Of a DNA stretch of 64,000 nt, positions 32,480 to 43,482 are shown piece by piece. Source of the DNA: Plotosus lineatus. Taxonomy: Eukaryota > Chordata > Actinopteri > Siluriformes > Plotosidae. The stretch lies in NCBI GenBank assembly GCA_024760905.1, contig CM045735.1, forward strand, positions 32,162,249 through 32,226,248, written 5' to 3'. Position numbers and translations under genes: made by a program. The notes beneath the pieces were generated by a model. That model was not told the origin of the DNA. It saw only the letters and a program-made list of their open reading frames with translations, and did not search any database. Each line of letters starts with the position of its first letter. The first letter of the stretch is position 1.

Positions 32480-33385
32480 AACTTGCTCTTTATTAATTCT
32501 TAATAGATTTTTTTTCTTTTCCTAAATAACTTCGAAATAAATCTTAATTTATTGTACATTATTTATAATGCAAGAGATTTTGTGTGAAATTTGGTTTGAG
32601 AGTCATGCAGTCTATTATTTCTTCGTTTTTAAGACATCCATTTAAAAACATTCTAAAGCTTGATCATTTGATTGGGAAAAATCAATATACTAAATAATAC
32701 TGAATACATAAAAAATAGAAATATCAGTCTATCCATCCATCCATCCATCCATCCATCCATCTATCCTGCCTACCACTTATCTCTCAGGGTTATCACTATA
32801 AAAGCTGTGAGTATGAGATGCATCATATTTAACCGGTTGAATGAATCATTCAGTTAATCCTGTTAATGTTTACAGCTAGTAACAGATTTTGGTTTATATT
32901 TCTGAGGAAAATGTTTAAAGTCATTTCAATTTAATTGAATTGGAATTGTATAATGTTTTGAAGTAGAATCATTTGACAAAGTGGTTATGAATGCAAATAA
33001 ATTGTATTTACTCATCACTCACAGGAATATTTATACATTACAATTCAAGAAACGTGTGGAACTCCAGTTTGTTCAGAATAGGAACTGAACTATGACTTTA
33101 TACTGTGCTGCAGTCCATTCTGATAGGCCTGCTGCAAAGTTATGCTGCAAGTCTATACAGCTAATTGATTTTACACACATACTAGAAAAAATTAACAAAC
33201 TTCATTAAAAATAAATAAAAATATTAAAATTTGGATAAAGAGTCATTGTGAGAATGCATGCATTATTGGAAAGTTCAGTTATATGAACATGTCGTGCTTG
33301 GCATATATTCTATCAATGATCTATTCTATCAATTGTTTATTCATTGTTTTTTGTCTGTTGTTTCCATTTATTAAACTTCAATGAA
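32480..33385. other. AT-rich, repeat-poor spacer
   Basis: Apart from (CATC)n at 32729-32763 no repeat or gene is recognised. Confidence 0.45.
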
Positions 33386-33396
33386 TCTTTTCTTGA

Positions 33397-34761
33397 AATA
33401 TTCAACAAGGTCTTAGAAAGTGAGCAGATGCCAGAGGAATGGAGGAGAAGTGTGCTTGTTCCCATTTTTAAGAACAAGGGAGATGTACAGAGTTGTGGCA
33501 ACTACAGAGGGATAAAGTTGATGAGCCATACAATGAAGCTATGGGAAAGAATAGTGGAAGCAAGACTAAGGGCAGAGGTCAGCATTTGTGAACAACAGTT
33601 TGGTTTCATGCCAAGAAAGAGCACCACAGATGCAGTGTTTGCTTTGAGGATGTTAATAGAGAAGTACAGAGAAGGTCAGAAGGAGCTGCATTGTGCCTTT
33701 GTGGATCTGGAGAAAGCATATGACAGGGTGCCGAGAGAAGAACTGTGGTATTGTATGAGGAAGTCTGGAGTGACAGAGAAGTATGTTAGAGTGGTGCAGG
33801 ACATGTATGAGAGATGTAAGACAGTGGTGAAGTGTGCTGTCGGTGTGACAGAAGAGTTCAAGGTGGAGGTGGGACTGCATCAAGGGTCAGCTCTCAGCCC
33901 CTTCTTGTTTGCTATGGTGATGGACAGGCTAACAGACGAGGTTAGACAAGAATCTCCATGGACTATGATGTTTGCAGATGACATCGTGATCTGTAGTGAG
34001 AGCAGAGACCAAGTGGGGGAAAATCTAGAGAGGTGGAGGTATGCCCTGGAAAGGAGGGGATTGAAGGTTAGTCTTAGTAAGACAGAATACATGTGTGTGA
34101 ATGACAAGGACCCAAGAGGAACTTTGAGATTACAGGGGGCGGAGATAAAGAAGGTGGAGGATTTTAAGTACTTAGGCGCAACAATCCAGAGCAATGGAGA
34201 GTGTGGAAAAGAGGTGAAGAAGCGCGTGCAGGCAGGTTGGAATGGATGGAGAAAAGTGTCCGGTGTGATGTGTGATAGGAGAGTATCGGCAAGAATGAAG
34301 GGAAAAGTGTACAAGACGGTGTTGAGGCCAGCAATGTTGTATGGTTTAGAGACAGTGGCCCTGGGGAAAAGACAGGAGTCAGAGTTGGAGGTAGCAGAGA
34401 TGAAAATGTTGAGGTTCTCTTTGGGAGTAACAAGGATGGATAGGATCAGAAATGAGTACATCAGAGGGACAGCACATGTTAGATGTTTTGGCAACAAAGT
34501 CAGAGAGGCTAGATTGAGATGGTTTGGACATGTACAGAGGCGGGATAGTGAGTATATTGGTCGTAGGATGATGAGGTTGGAACTACCAGGCAAAAGGCCC
34601 AGAGGAAGACCAAAGAGAATATTTATGGATGCGGTGAAGGCGGACATGAAGGTCGTTGGAGTAAGAGTAGAAGATGCAGAGGATAGGGAGAGATGGAGGC
34701 AGATAATTTGCTGTGGCGACCCCTGAAGGGAACAGCCGAAAGGAAAAGAAGAAGAAGAAGG
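33397..34761 (+). mobile_element. RTE-clade LINE, 5'-truncated, best-preserved copy
   Basis: The target duplication is TCTTTTCTTGA at 33386-33396 and 34762-34772, an exact 11-bp match. The 3' end reads GGCGACCCCTGAAGGGAACA, then GAAAGGAAAAG and (AAG)n. The coding part has no stop or frameshift over 1.33 kb, which marks it as a recent insertion. Confidence 0.92.
33398..34729 (+). CDS. RTE reverse transcriptase, truncated but uninterrupted
   Basis: The LINE-derived frame continues for about 442 codons in the 460-codon open frame that starts at 33344; the first 18 codons are host flank. RT motifs in order: VPIFKNKGDVQSCGNYRGIK, QFGFMPRKSTTDAVFALRML, motif A AFVDLEKAYDRVPREE, motif B LHQGSALSPFLFAMVMD, and motif C FADD at residues 210-213, followed by the C-terminal WFGHVQRRDSEYIG and RPRGRPKR. 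The endonuclease and the start of the RT fingers are missing through 5' truncation, so it cannot retrotranspose alone. RT enzymes of this clade copy element RNA at nicked DNA. Confidence 0.85.
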
Positions 34762-34772
34762 TCTTTTCTTGA

Positions 34773-35040
34773 TATTAGTAAATATGGCTCGAATCTACTC
34801 GGTAATTTAAAGCTAATTTATACCATGCATCATAAACAATGTGGAAAAAAATTAACATTAACTGCTAAAGGTTTTCTCCTTTTTTCGTCTGCACATAGCT
34901 TGGGGTAACTGCTAATCATTATATTTTACTAGATGTTGGGGTTTTTTTTAGTGGTACGGCTATACATTATGTATATGATGATCTATAATCATGATTTTAA
35001 CCATGCATGTGCTAAATGCAAGAATATTATTTTTGATGTA
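34773..35040. other. AT-rich spacer
   Basis: Nothing recognised. Confidence 0.4.
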
Positions 35041-35041
35041 T

Positions 35042-35188
35042 ACTATTAATTCATTCGACGCACCACTTAATCCTACCAGAGTCACAGGGAGGCTGGACAT
35101 GCTAACTTCTCCACAAGCCTTGGATTCAAACCCAGGACTCTCATACTGTGAAGTGGACATGGTAACCACTATGATACTGTGCCACCGC
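35042..35188 (-). repeat. SINE-M with large internal deletion
   Basis: The tail (CCACTTAATCCTACCAGAGT, CACAGGGAGGCTGG) runs directly into head text (GATTCAAACCCAGGACTCT, GTGAAGTGGACATGGTAACC, TGTGCCACC) on the minus strand. Confidence 0.65.
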
Positions 35189-35249
35189 AGATATTTATTA
35201 ATGCCTCCACAATGCATTTGCTCATATGTAAACATGAATTTGTGCAGTG

Positions 35250-35294
<45 letters not shown>

Positions 35295-35296
35295 GT
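35250..35296. repeat. (ATT)n microsatellite
   Basis: About 14 ATT units. Confidence 0.95.
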
Positions 35297-35418
35297 TAAT
35301 CATCATCATCAGCCTGTCATGCCACTGCTTGCAGATGACCTCCATAAACTTCATAGTTGTGGGTTTGAACCATAACTCACCACGCTGGTTCAGTGCGGGT
35401 TGGTGAGTGGTTTGAGTA

Positions 35419-35622
35419 GAAACACGCTGACGGCTTTGCAGCTACTCTTTACGAAAGTCAAGTAATGGTTCTTTTACATGCCTCTCACCATAGACAGTGA
35501 GAGACATGGCCTGCCTTTGACAACCCAGTTAGCTGCACTGGGGGGACAGTGACAACCTTGTGGGGGCTTAAACCCCCAACCTTAGGATCAGTGATCCTGC
35601 GCCTTAACCACTAGATTATTGT
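35419..35622 (-). repeat. SINE-R/L head and body fragment
   Basis: Minus-strand body (AGTAATGGTTCTTTTACATG) and head (CCCCCAACCTTAGGATCAGT). The tail has been lost, so the family cannot be told. Confidence 0.72.
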
Positions 35623-35645
35623 TAACACCTTGTTAACATTAACAC

Positions 35646-35648
35646 CTG

Positions 35649-35703
<55 letters not shown>
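35646..35703. repeat. (ATT)n microsatellite
   Basis: About 19 ATT units. Confidence 0.95.
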
Positions 35704-35708
<5 letters not shown>

Positions 35709-35980
35709 GTGACTTTCTTTTCTTTTATATATGTAGATTTAGTTCACTTAGCAAATGAAACATGAGAGTGGCAAGAAAAATAAACATTTCTGACAGGACA
35801 TGAAAATCCAGACCCAAAATAAAACCATCCTCTTTTGAAAAACACACACTTGGATAGTCGTGGCTTTGTGTATAAGGCAGTGAGTTGCTAATCTGAAGAT
35901 CAACGGTTTAGTCCCTGCAGTCACTCCTGTTGGGCCCTTGAGCAAGGCCCTGAACCCTCAGTTGTATATAATAAAAGATA

Positions 35981-36901
35981 CAGTAGTACCTCACTTTACG
36001 AAAGTCTCACCAAACGAAAAATTCAGATTACGAAACGTATTTTCCTAAAACTTTTGTCTCTGGATACGAAACAAGTTCACGTTACGAAAGCGCCATCTCA
36101 AAAATTCAAATGCGCCATTCAAACATCCAAACAATGCACGAGTTGCTTTCCTATTGGTTGTCTCCCAACACCCCGCCCTGCTGGCCTCCTATTGGCGAGG
36201 CTGGAGGTGAATCTCCATTATACAGTACTGTACCCATAGTGCTTTTCGTGTGCCTCGACCCATTATTCGACACAAGCGTGAAAGAGCGTTGTACTGTTGG
36301 TTCGTGAGTTTCGTGAGTTTTCCGAGTGTGCTTATTGCAGTGCAATCTTTCATTATTAATTATGAGCCCCAAGAAAGTGATTCCCGGTGAGACTGAAAAG
36401 AAGAAGCGGGCTCCATTATCAATAAAAGTAAAACAGCAGTTGATAAAAAAATATGAAAGTGGGATGCGGTTGAGTGAAATCGCAAAGGAGTATGACCGAA
36501 ACCCCTCTACAATCGGGATGATATTGAAGCAGAAGGAAGCATTAAAAGCAGAGATACAGTGACTGAGGCAATTATTTCAGAAAAAGCAACCACCATATTT
36601 AAGGACCTCCTGAAGGAGGATGCGGGTGAGGGTTCTTCGGACAAGCAAAAGCGTTGCATGGGTGATTCCAGAGATTTAAAAAAAAGGTACATACTTTTCT
36701 TTTACTTTTAACACATATTTCATACATATTTTCATACAAAATTGGTGTACTTTTATAATTTTGAAAGGGTTTATGGGGTAGTATTGGGAGCCTTGGAACG
36801 AATCACATATTTTACATGTAACATGCTTTTCAACTTATGAAAAATACAGGTTACGAAAACGGCGCTGGAACGGATTAATTTCGTAAGGTGAGGTACCACT
36901 G
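35981..36901 (+). mobile_element. Tigger (pogo family) DNA transposon, internally deleted
   Basis: The terminal repeats are CAGTAGTACCTCACTTTACG and, inward from the right, CAGTGGTACCTCACCTTACG. TA lies at 35979-35980 and 36902-36903. The subterminal parts also pair (GGATACGAAAC / TTACGAAAACG). At 921 bp it keeps the 5' part of the transposase gene only. Confidence 0.9.
36362..36690 (+). pseudogene. Tigger transposase, N-terminal remnant
   Basis: From ATG 36362 the frame encodes MSPKKVIPGETEKKKRAPLS, then IKVKQQLIKKYESGMRLSEI and YDRNPSTIGMILKQKEALKA. This is the first helix-turn-helix of CENP-B-like (psq-type) DNA-binding domains, which in pogo-family transposases bind the terminal repeats. 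The frame stops at 36562. Shifted by one frame, RDTVTEAIISEKATTIFKDL and LLKEDAGEGSSDKQKR continue, corresponding to the second DNA-binding helix region. The DDE catalytic domain is absent. Confidence 0.75.
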
Positions 36902-36955
36902 TAATTGTAAGTTTCTCTGAATAAGAGCATCTGCCAAATGCCATAAATGCATATA

Positions 36956-38110
36956 TTTAGATCAAATCTACTTTGATTATTCACTTAAAGTGTACCTGTG
37001 CTGAATTTACATTACTAGCTCTTTAAAAATATTATTTATGACATCAGTGGTTCCATCAGGCAATGCCAGTCCTTACTTCTTTCCAGCTCCAGGTGAGTGC
37101 TGCCACAGTGCTACTACAACTAGACATGTACAGTGACTGATTACTTCTTCATTGGCAGTTCCAGCCCTAGCAATGACATGAATTTGATGTTTTATCCTAC
37201 GGGCTGGGTGGAGTGAAGCAGACACCAGTCTAAGATAACATATTATCGGCCAGTGCTGAGCTGTATTGCCAGAAAAAAATGACAGAGTGCAAAGCATGCA
37301 GCTGCACAAACAACAAGTGCAGTTATCGTGGAAGACATAACACAATATCGGCACAGGAAGTACTCTGAAAACGTTTCCTTTCAAGTGCTATTCAATAGTC
37401 TATCGGCGTGACCTTCAAGCAGAAATGCATGACACGAAGCCCAAGCTTTTACGCTAAAAACCGAACGCTGCTTCTACGAAATTCCTTCATAAAAGTCAAA
37501 AGATGACAACAGATGGGAACAGCTCCTTGCCAAAATGAACCAGTAAAAGATAAGAGCCTTTAGTATGTGGGGAGTTTTGTCACATAAAATGTCCTGTGAT
37601 GGACAATCTGACCCAGCAAGTTCACGTCATGTCTCAGAACAAATGGTTGCTCCGCATGGTTCAGCCCTCACTAGTAATTCACGAGATAAAATTGCCCAGT
37701 TTTGTGCTTTAATGATAATTTATGTTAAAATAAGAACTTTACCGTATTACATTATAAACAAAATATTCTGTAAGAATTGCTATCGGTGCTCTTTAAAGGA
37801 AAATGACAACTGATTTTTTTATGTGGCACAACAGCAAAAAGTACCCATTTTACCAATTAAACCATTAGAAAATCTGATCAGTAGTAAAATTGGATGGATA
37901 GCCTTCATGAATAATTATAGTTTTATCATGACTATGATGGGAGTGTCTGTGATAAACTCAACATGAACAGTTACAACAAGAGTACGTGTCTATTTCCCAA
38001 ACCAGAACACAACAATAACACTGACATGGACTCTATTAAATGTTGTATATCCCTGGACATGTGAACAGGCAGAACTATGCTGCTCTACATGTTTGTATTA
38101 TAATCCTTGT
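36956..38110. other. Repeat-poor spacer
   Basis: No transposon, microsatellite or coding signature is recognised in about 1.1 kb. The minus-strand 103-codon frame at 37073-37384 has no domain I know. Confidence 0.45.
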
Positions 38111-38112
38111 TC

Positions 38113-39124
38113 AAGGGCGTAGGCTGGTCTGACCGTGGGGGGGGCACATCTCGGTTGACCGGAACTCGAGTCCCAGGGGCTATAGGCCTAAGCCTTAAAA
38201 GGGAAATGAAACGCTGACTAAATAAGGTGGCGGTAGCTTAAGTATAGTTTATTGAAGCGATCGTGGCTTAAATTTTATATCATAAATAAACCATTGCACA
38301 CACAGCGGTTTTGTTTTATGTGCTTGTCGTATGAGTTATCGACCCGAAAGCTGCCATTGCTAAGTGCCCGCCTATACAAAGTAACCGTGACGTCACTGGG
38401 TTGGTACAAAGTACCACATGAAATATAGTGCATGCATGTCACCGCATATGATATAAACAACATGGAATCTCACGCCAACAACACGCAGTTTTTCAATAGA
38501 ACACAATTCATCCATGACTCTCAGAAGACGAATCAAATATTATAGTTCAACCAAAAACATTCTCAAATATATTTCACACTACGTCTGCAAGTACATGTGC
38601 TAAATACATTGACAAATTGAGTTAAAGTTATTTATCTATTCCAAGGTACAAACAAATATTAATACATATTTACAGCACAAAAGCATACTATTAATTTTAT
38701 AAATGTACTGAGCTTTAGGCTGCAGATACAGGCTGGATGGCTTCTGATTATTTTAGCCATTCATTCTCTGTTTCATTCTCATTCAATGTTTGTGTTCTAA
38801 CACACGTGCAGGAGCCGGAGGCGGGACTAACAAACTGTGCTTTATTCTCACACTCGCACTTTGTTTGATTGACAGTGTTCAGCTATTATTGCTCACTGAT
38901 AATGTGTGAGGTAGGCGAAAGTAGGTACGTACTTGTCGTTGATTGCAGGTTGGTCAGCTTGGACGTGCACATGCGCAGTGCCCGTTACACGTTAACTTCC
39001 GGTTTACTTCCTGACTCTAGTCGTGCGGAACTTATCTCCGACTTTCTCTTCAATAACAGTCATTAAGTTTATTTATAAGATTGTGAATGCACATAATTTC
39101 TTGTTCAGCGGAACTCAACTCCTG

Positions 39125-39163
<39 letters not shown>

Positions 39164-39179
39164 CAGCCTACGCCCTTGC
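38113..39179. mobile_element. hAT-like non-autonomous DNA transposon
   Basis: The terminal repeats are CAAGGGCGTAGGCTGG at the left and, inward from the right, CAAGGGCGTAGGCTGC. They are flanked by an imperfect short duplication (CCTTGTTC / GCTTGTTG). The CA(A/G)GGGC ends suggest hAT, though this is inference. There is no transposase frame. A (GT)n array is embedded at 39125-39159. Around 38830-39050 the sequence is unusually GC-rich for the region (CGTGCACATGCGCAGTGC). Confidence 0.65.
39125..39159. repeat. (GT)n microsatellite
   Basis: About 17 units inside the hAT-like element. Confidence 0.95.
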
Positions 39180-39328
39180 TTGTTGCATTTAATCAGTAAG
39201 AGTAGTGTATACACTCATTACAGCGAATAATGATGGAAGATGTGCTTTAAACATTCATTGACTAGATGTATTCTGGGAAATGTCATCTTTATAAAAGTTA
39301 TTACATATTTAATATGTTGCATTTATTC

Positions 39329-39330
<2 letters not shown>

Positions 39331-39391
<61 letters not shown>
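39331..39391. repeat. (TA)n microsatellite
   Basis: About 30 TA units. Confidence 0.97.
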
Positions 39392-39394
<3 letters not shown>

Positions 39395-39604
39395 CATGCA
39401 TGTACATGCAAACCCCCCCCCACACACACACACACGAACACACACGAACACACACTTCTTCCTTTCTGCAATGCAAATTGACATCTGATTCATGCACAGC
39501 CATGTTTGCTATACTGTAAGTGCTGATAAATTAAATAGGTCTTGCACTGAAATGATAACAGCAAATTTTAACACACTGCAATCAAGTAAGGTAAAGTCCT
39601 TTGG

Positions 39605-39892
39605 AGTTTTTTTTTACACCTGAGCCATCAGGCCGGTGCTTAGCCCCGGTTTCCATAGCGTGAAGTGACTAGGAGTTCATCTCCTCCTGGATGGGACACT
39701 ATTCCATCACAGGTTACTGTCCCAGTACAGTATATTGTTACTGGTTCCCATTTATACTGCTGGGTGAACAGGGGCACACTTGTGGTTAAGACCTTGCCCA
39801 GGGGTCTTAGCACAGTGGGGGTTGAACTGGGATTTGAAGACACAACCACCCGATCATGAGCACAGCACCCTAACCGCCACCTTACTACAATC
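39605..39892 (-). repeat. tRNA-derived SINE of another family
   Basis: On the minus strand a tRNA-like start (GGTGGCGGTTAGGGTGCTGT, then GGTTGTGTCTTCAAATCCCA) leads to CCTGGGCAAGGTCTTAACC. It ends with ATGGAAACCGGGGCTAAGCA. The 3' end resembles a common fish SINE known to me from memory. Only one copy is in the window. Confidence 0.6.
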
Positions 39893-39933
39893 AAGTGATG
39901 ATGGAATAATACGTTAGAACAAAGGGTAAGAAA

Positions 39934-40742
39934 GGACAAGAATCTCCATGGACTATGATGTTTGCAGATGACATTGAGATCTGTAGTGAGAGCAGAGAAC
40001 AAGTGCAGGAAAATCTAGAGAGGTGGAGGTATGCCCTGGAAAGGAGAGGAATGAAGGTTAGCCTCAGAAAATCAGAATACATGTGTATGACTGAGAAGGA
40101 CCCCGGAGGAACGGTGATGTTACAGGGAGCAGAGATAAAGAAGGTGGAGGATTTTAAGTACTTAGGCTCAACAATCCAGAGCAATGGAGAGTGTGGAAAA
40201 GAGGTGAAGAAGCGTGTGCAGGCAGGCTGGAATGGTTGGAGAAAAGTGTCCGGTGTGATGTGCGATAGGAGAGTGTCAGCAAGAATGAAGGGAAAAGTGT
40301 ACAAGACGGTGGTGAGGCCAGCGATGTTGTATGGCTTAGAAACAGTGGCGCTGAGGAAAAGGCAGGAGGCAGAGCTGGAGGTAGCGGAGATGAAAATGTT
40401 GAGGTTCTCTTTGGGAGTAACGAGGATGGATAGGATCAGAAATTAGTATATCAGAGGGACAGCACATGTAAGATGTTTTGGAGACAAAGTCAGAGAGGCT
40501 AGATTGAGATGGTTTGGACATGTAGAGAGGAGGGATAGTGAGTATATTGGCAGTAGGATGCTGAGGTTGGAACTACCAGGCAGAAGGCCTCGAGGAAGAC
40601 CGAAGAAGAGATTTATGGATGTGGTGAAGGAAGACATGAAGGTCGTTGGAGTCAGAAAAGAAGATGCAGAGGACAGGGTGAGATGGAGGCGGATGATTTG
40701 CTGTGGCGACCCCTGAAGGGAGCAGCCGAAAGTAAAAGAAGA
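39934..40742 (+). mobile_element. RTE-clade LINE, 5'-truncated
   Basis: The target duplication AGAACAAAGGGTAAGAAA lies at 39916-39933 and 40743-40760; its first two bases could instead be tail. The 3' end reads GGCGACCCCTGAAGGGAGCA. It is very close to the copy at 2.1 kb (same subfamily: KKRFMDVVKEDMKVVGVRKE). Confidence 0.91.
39955..40719 (+). pseudogene. RTE reverse transcriptase C-terminal part with one nonsense codon
   Basis: FADD of the active site is at residues 3-6 of the frame. The frame is open to 40443, where GAG of the related copies is TAG (RNEY becomes RN-stop). The same frame then continues to the normal ICCGDP end. This single substitution is the only disabling change. Motifs otherwise match the 2.1-kb copy. 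Start and upstream domains are lost by truncation. Confidence 0.88.
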
Positions 40743-40760
40743 AGAACAAAGGGTAAGAAA

Positions 40761-41112
40761 TACGATTAATAGTTGCATAGTTTTATGGTTTAGATTCCTT
40801 CTCCTGAGACCCGGCTAAGGAAAACTTTTTCATGACTCATGTACTGTATGCATGTCCCATACTATTCCTCTGAATGTTGTAAATTAATATTACTCATTAA
40901 TTATGAATGTTAGGTCTTCACTCTCTGATTTCCATAGACTAAAGAATGGAGGAGAGGTCACATCCTAAGGGCTCATTTGCTAATTGACTTGCAAATGGGT
41001 CATAAGGGATTAGTTTAAGTTAAGTGGATGTCAAAAGGTCAGATTTTCTGTTTGGTGCAGGAAATCAAAGCTATTTTCTGTCATGATTATTGTGAAGAAG
41101 AATTTAGAGATG
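40761..41112. other. Spacer
   Basis: Nothing recognised. Confidence 0.4.
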
Positions 41113-41114
41113 AA

Positions 41115-41125
41115 ATGTGTGTGTA

Positions 41126-41196
<71 letters not shown>
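41115..41196. repeat. (GT)n microsatellite, imperfect at its left
   Basis: GTAT interruptions at the left, then about 29 perfect GT units. Confidence 0.95.
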
Positions 41197-41466
41197 CCCC
41201 AAATCACTAAAATAACTTTTTATTTTTTTATTTTTATATAGATGCATCTCAAGTTTGTGCCAAACCAAATTACATATGAAAAGCAAAAGGAGGTTGAAAA
41301 TGAATCTAAAATGCTGAATGTTCTTTATAAAGGCAACAATGAAGTTTATGAAAGGTTATTTTCGGAAATTAAACTTTTTGCTACATAAATATTTATAAGA
41401 ATGAGAAAGCGCAAGGCATTTTTATGATGTTACTAAAAAAAAAACAACTTTAAAATGCAAATTTTA

Positions 41467-41468
<2 letters not shown>

Positions 41469-41508
<40 letters not shown>

Positions 41509-41522
41509 TCTGTCTATCTATC

Positions 41523-41580
<58 letters not shown>

Positions 41581-41625
41581 TATATGTGTGTGTGTGTGTG
41601 TATATATACAGTATAAGCATTTTAT
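41469..41625. repeat. Compound (AC)n(TATC)n(AT)n(GT)n microsatellite
   Basis: Four different motifs run together. The AC at the left and the GT at the right could pair around the AT core. Confidence 0.92.
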
Positions 41626-41742
41626 ACCATTACATTGGACTTTTTCCTATATTTGTTCTCTTCTTTATTTGAAGGTTAATATCATAATATCAGTTACTAT
41701 AAGATCACTAATGATTATTGAATTACATAAGTTTTTAATTTA

Positions 41743-42090
41743 GGCACTGATGGCCCAATGGAAGGTGCTGGCTCACTGATCCCAAGGTTGGGGGTTCAAG
41801 CCCCACTGTCAACCGGGTTGTCACTGATCACCCAGTGCAGCTAACTGGGTTATCAAAAGCCGGCCTTGTCTCTCACTGTCGATGGTGAGAAATTTATGTA
41901 AAAGAACTACAGTATTGCTGACTTTCATAAAGAGGTGTCTGCATAGCCGCAAGGGTATTTCTGCCCTGCGATGGCCTGGAGAGCTGTCCAATGTCTACTC
42001 TACCATCGCCCAGATTCGGCTGAGATGGGAACCAGCCTCGCGTGACCCCAATTACGATTAAGTGGTTCAAAAAAAATGAATGAATGAAAA
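41743..42090 (+). repeat. SINE-L, diverged full-length copy
   Basis: The head (GGCACTGATGGCCCAATGG, AAGGTTGGGGGTTCAAGCCC), body, switch at GTATTTCTGCCCTGCGATGG, tail (AACCAGCCTCGCGTGACC) and (GAAT)n are all present. A probable target duplication AAGTTTTAATT lies at about 41729-41740 and 42093-42104. Confidence 0.82.
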
Positions 42091-42133
42091 AAAAAGTTTT
42101 AATTCGCACATTAGGTTTTTCTATGAGGATTTC

Positions 42134-42470
42134 TGACCATGGTGGCATGGTGGTGTAGTGGTGAGCATGTCTGTTTCACAGCAAGAAGGTCTTGGGTTCG
42201 ATTTAAAGCCTGGGAGGTTTTTGGTGTGGAGTTCTGTATGTTCATCCCATGCTTGTGTGGGTACTTCAGTTTCCTCCCACAGTCTAAAAACATGTCAGGT
42301 TGGTTAATTGGCTTTTACAAATCTTCCCTAGGTGTGAATGGTTATGTGAGTGTTGACCCTGTGATGGCCTGGCAAGCTGTCCAGGGTGTAACCCGTCTTC
42401 GCCCAAAGTCAGCTGAGATGGGCGCCAGCCTCCACACGACTCTAATTAGGATTAAGTGGTTCAGAAGATG
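42134..42470 (+). repeat. SINE-M, full-length copy
   Basis: The head (GGCATGGTGGTGTAGTGGTG, AAGAAGGTCTTGGGTTCGAT), body (TTTCCTCCCACAGTCTAAAA), GT-rich centre and tail (GGGCGCCAGCCTCCACACGA, AATTAGGATTAAGTGGTTCA) are in order. Confidence 0.82.
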
Positions 42471-42471
42471 A

Positions 42472-43480
42472 ATTTCATGAGATTTGTGACCATTATGAGA
42501 TGACTGACTTGTACATTAATGGTAACTTTATGATAACAATACGGATAAGTGATAAAAGAGTTATATTTGTAAACATGTATAAAACTCGCTTTACTACTAC
42601 TTATTCCGCTGCAATTTAATTCAGCTTAATTTTAGCAATAAAACTCAGAAACAAATGAACAATTAAGAAATTGAGGAATTAAAAACCAGCAAAATTTCAG
42701 GAAACACCAGAATAAATGGGATGGCACAATGGTGTCGTGGTAAACAAATTCACTTCAGAGCAAGATCTCTCCCCCATCTCCTTCCATCCTGATATTAAAA
42801 CTGTACCAATTAAACATTCCCTCCCCTATTGCTTTTTCTTTTCCAAGAATGTGAATTTGCCCCCAAACATAATGCTGCTCATTATCTGCTCTTATTCTTA
42901 TATTAACTTATTCATTTTTATGACACCCGATGATAATCTCCTGTTTTCTCACATTATGATCTGTGTAAAATTACATGACGATTACTAATTATTTGTACAC
43001 ATAAACACGTATCTTTATGTAAATAATCAGATAGTGTAGTGGGTATCTTCACGCACTCACAGCAACCACAGAGAAATGTTTTGGACCAATCCGTGATACA
43101 CGCAGCTGAAAACACTTTTGCAACTTCAAAGCTGTGGAAAGAGCTTATCTGGTCCCATCCTTTTTCTTTATTTGATAAATGCAAATGATGCTATGACTAG
43201 TCCAACTATCCAACCCCAGTGTTCATCATACACAACTTCCGTAATTACCTCAGTCATCATTATGCATACATAATTAATGAGCTGTTGCCCTTCAGGCACA
43301 TCCCAAAATTTACTGAAAGAACCATGAAACATTAACAAGATCATCAGCAAGTGTCACCTTCCTCAGACAAGAAAACCATCTTTCTCATCACTGTAGCTAT
43401 CAGAAATTATATCTTTGTACATTCTTTTAAACTGTTTAATGTTTTTACTCCATTACTTCTATAAACATTTTTGTATGGAA
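42472..43480. other. AT-rich spacer
   Basis: A short SINE-head-like run at 42719-42765 (GGCACAATGGTGTCGTGG) is noted. Otherwise nothing is recognised. Confidence 0.45.
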
Positions 43481-43482
43481 CC

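Larger units (their letters stand above)
35855..36955 (+). repeat. tRNA-derived SINE split by a Tigger element
   Basis: The left part 35855-35980 has CGTGGCTTTGTGTATAAGGC, GTTTAGTCCCTGCAGTCACT and TTGAGCAAGGCCCTGAACCC. The right part 36902-36955 ends GAGCATCTGCCAAATGCCAT, a familiar fish SINE end (from memory). The Tigger 35981-36901 sits precisely between them. Confidence 0.68.

Noticed and set aside
35042..35188. Possible exon with AG/GT boundaries
   Set aside because: The sequence is a SINE-M with an internal deletion. The apparent splice words occur in every copy.
38869..39066. 65-codon frame in the GC-rich part of the hAT-like element
   Set aside because: Too short, with no known domain, and no related frame seen elsewhere in the window.
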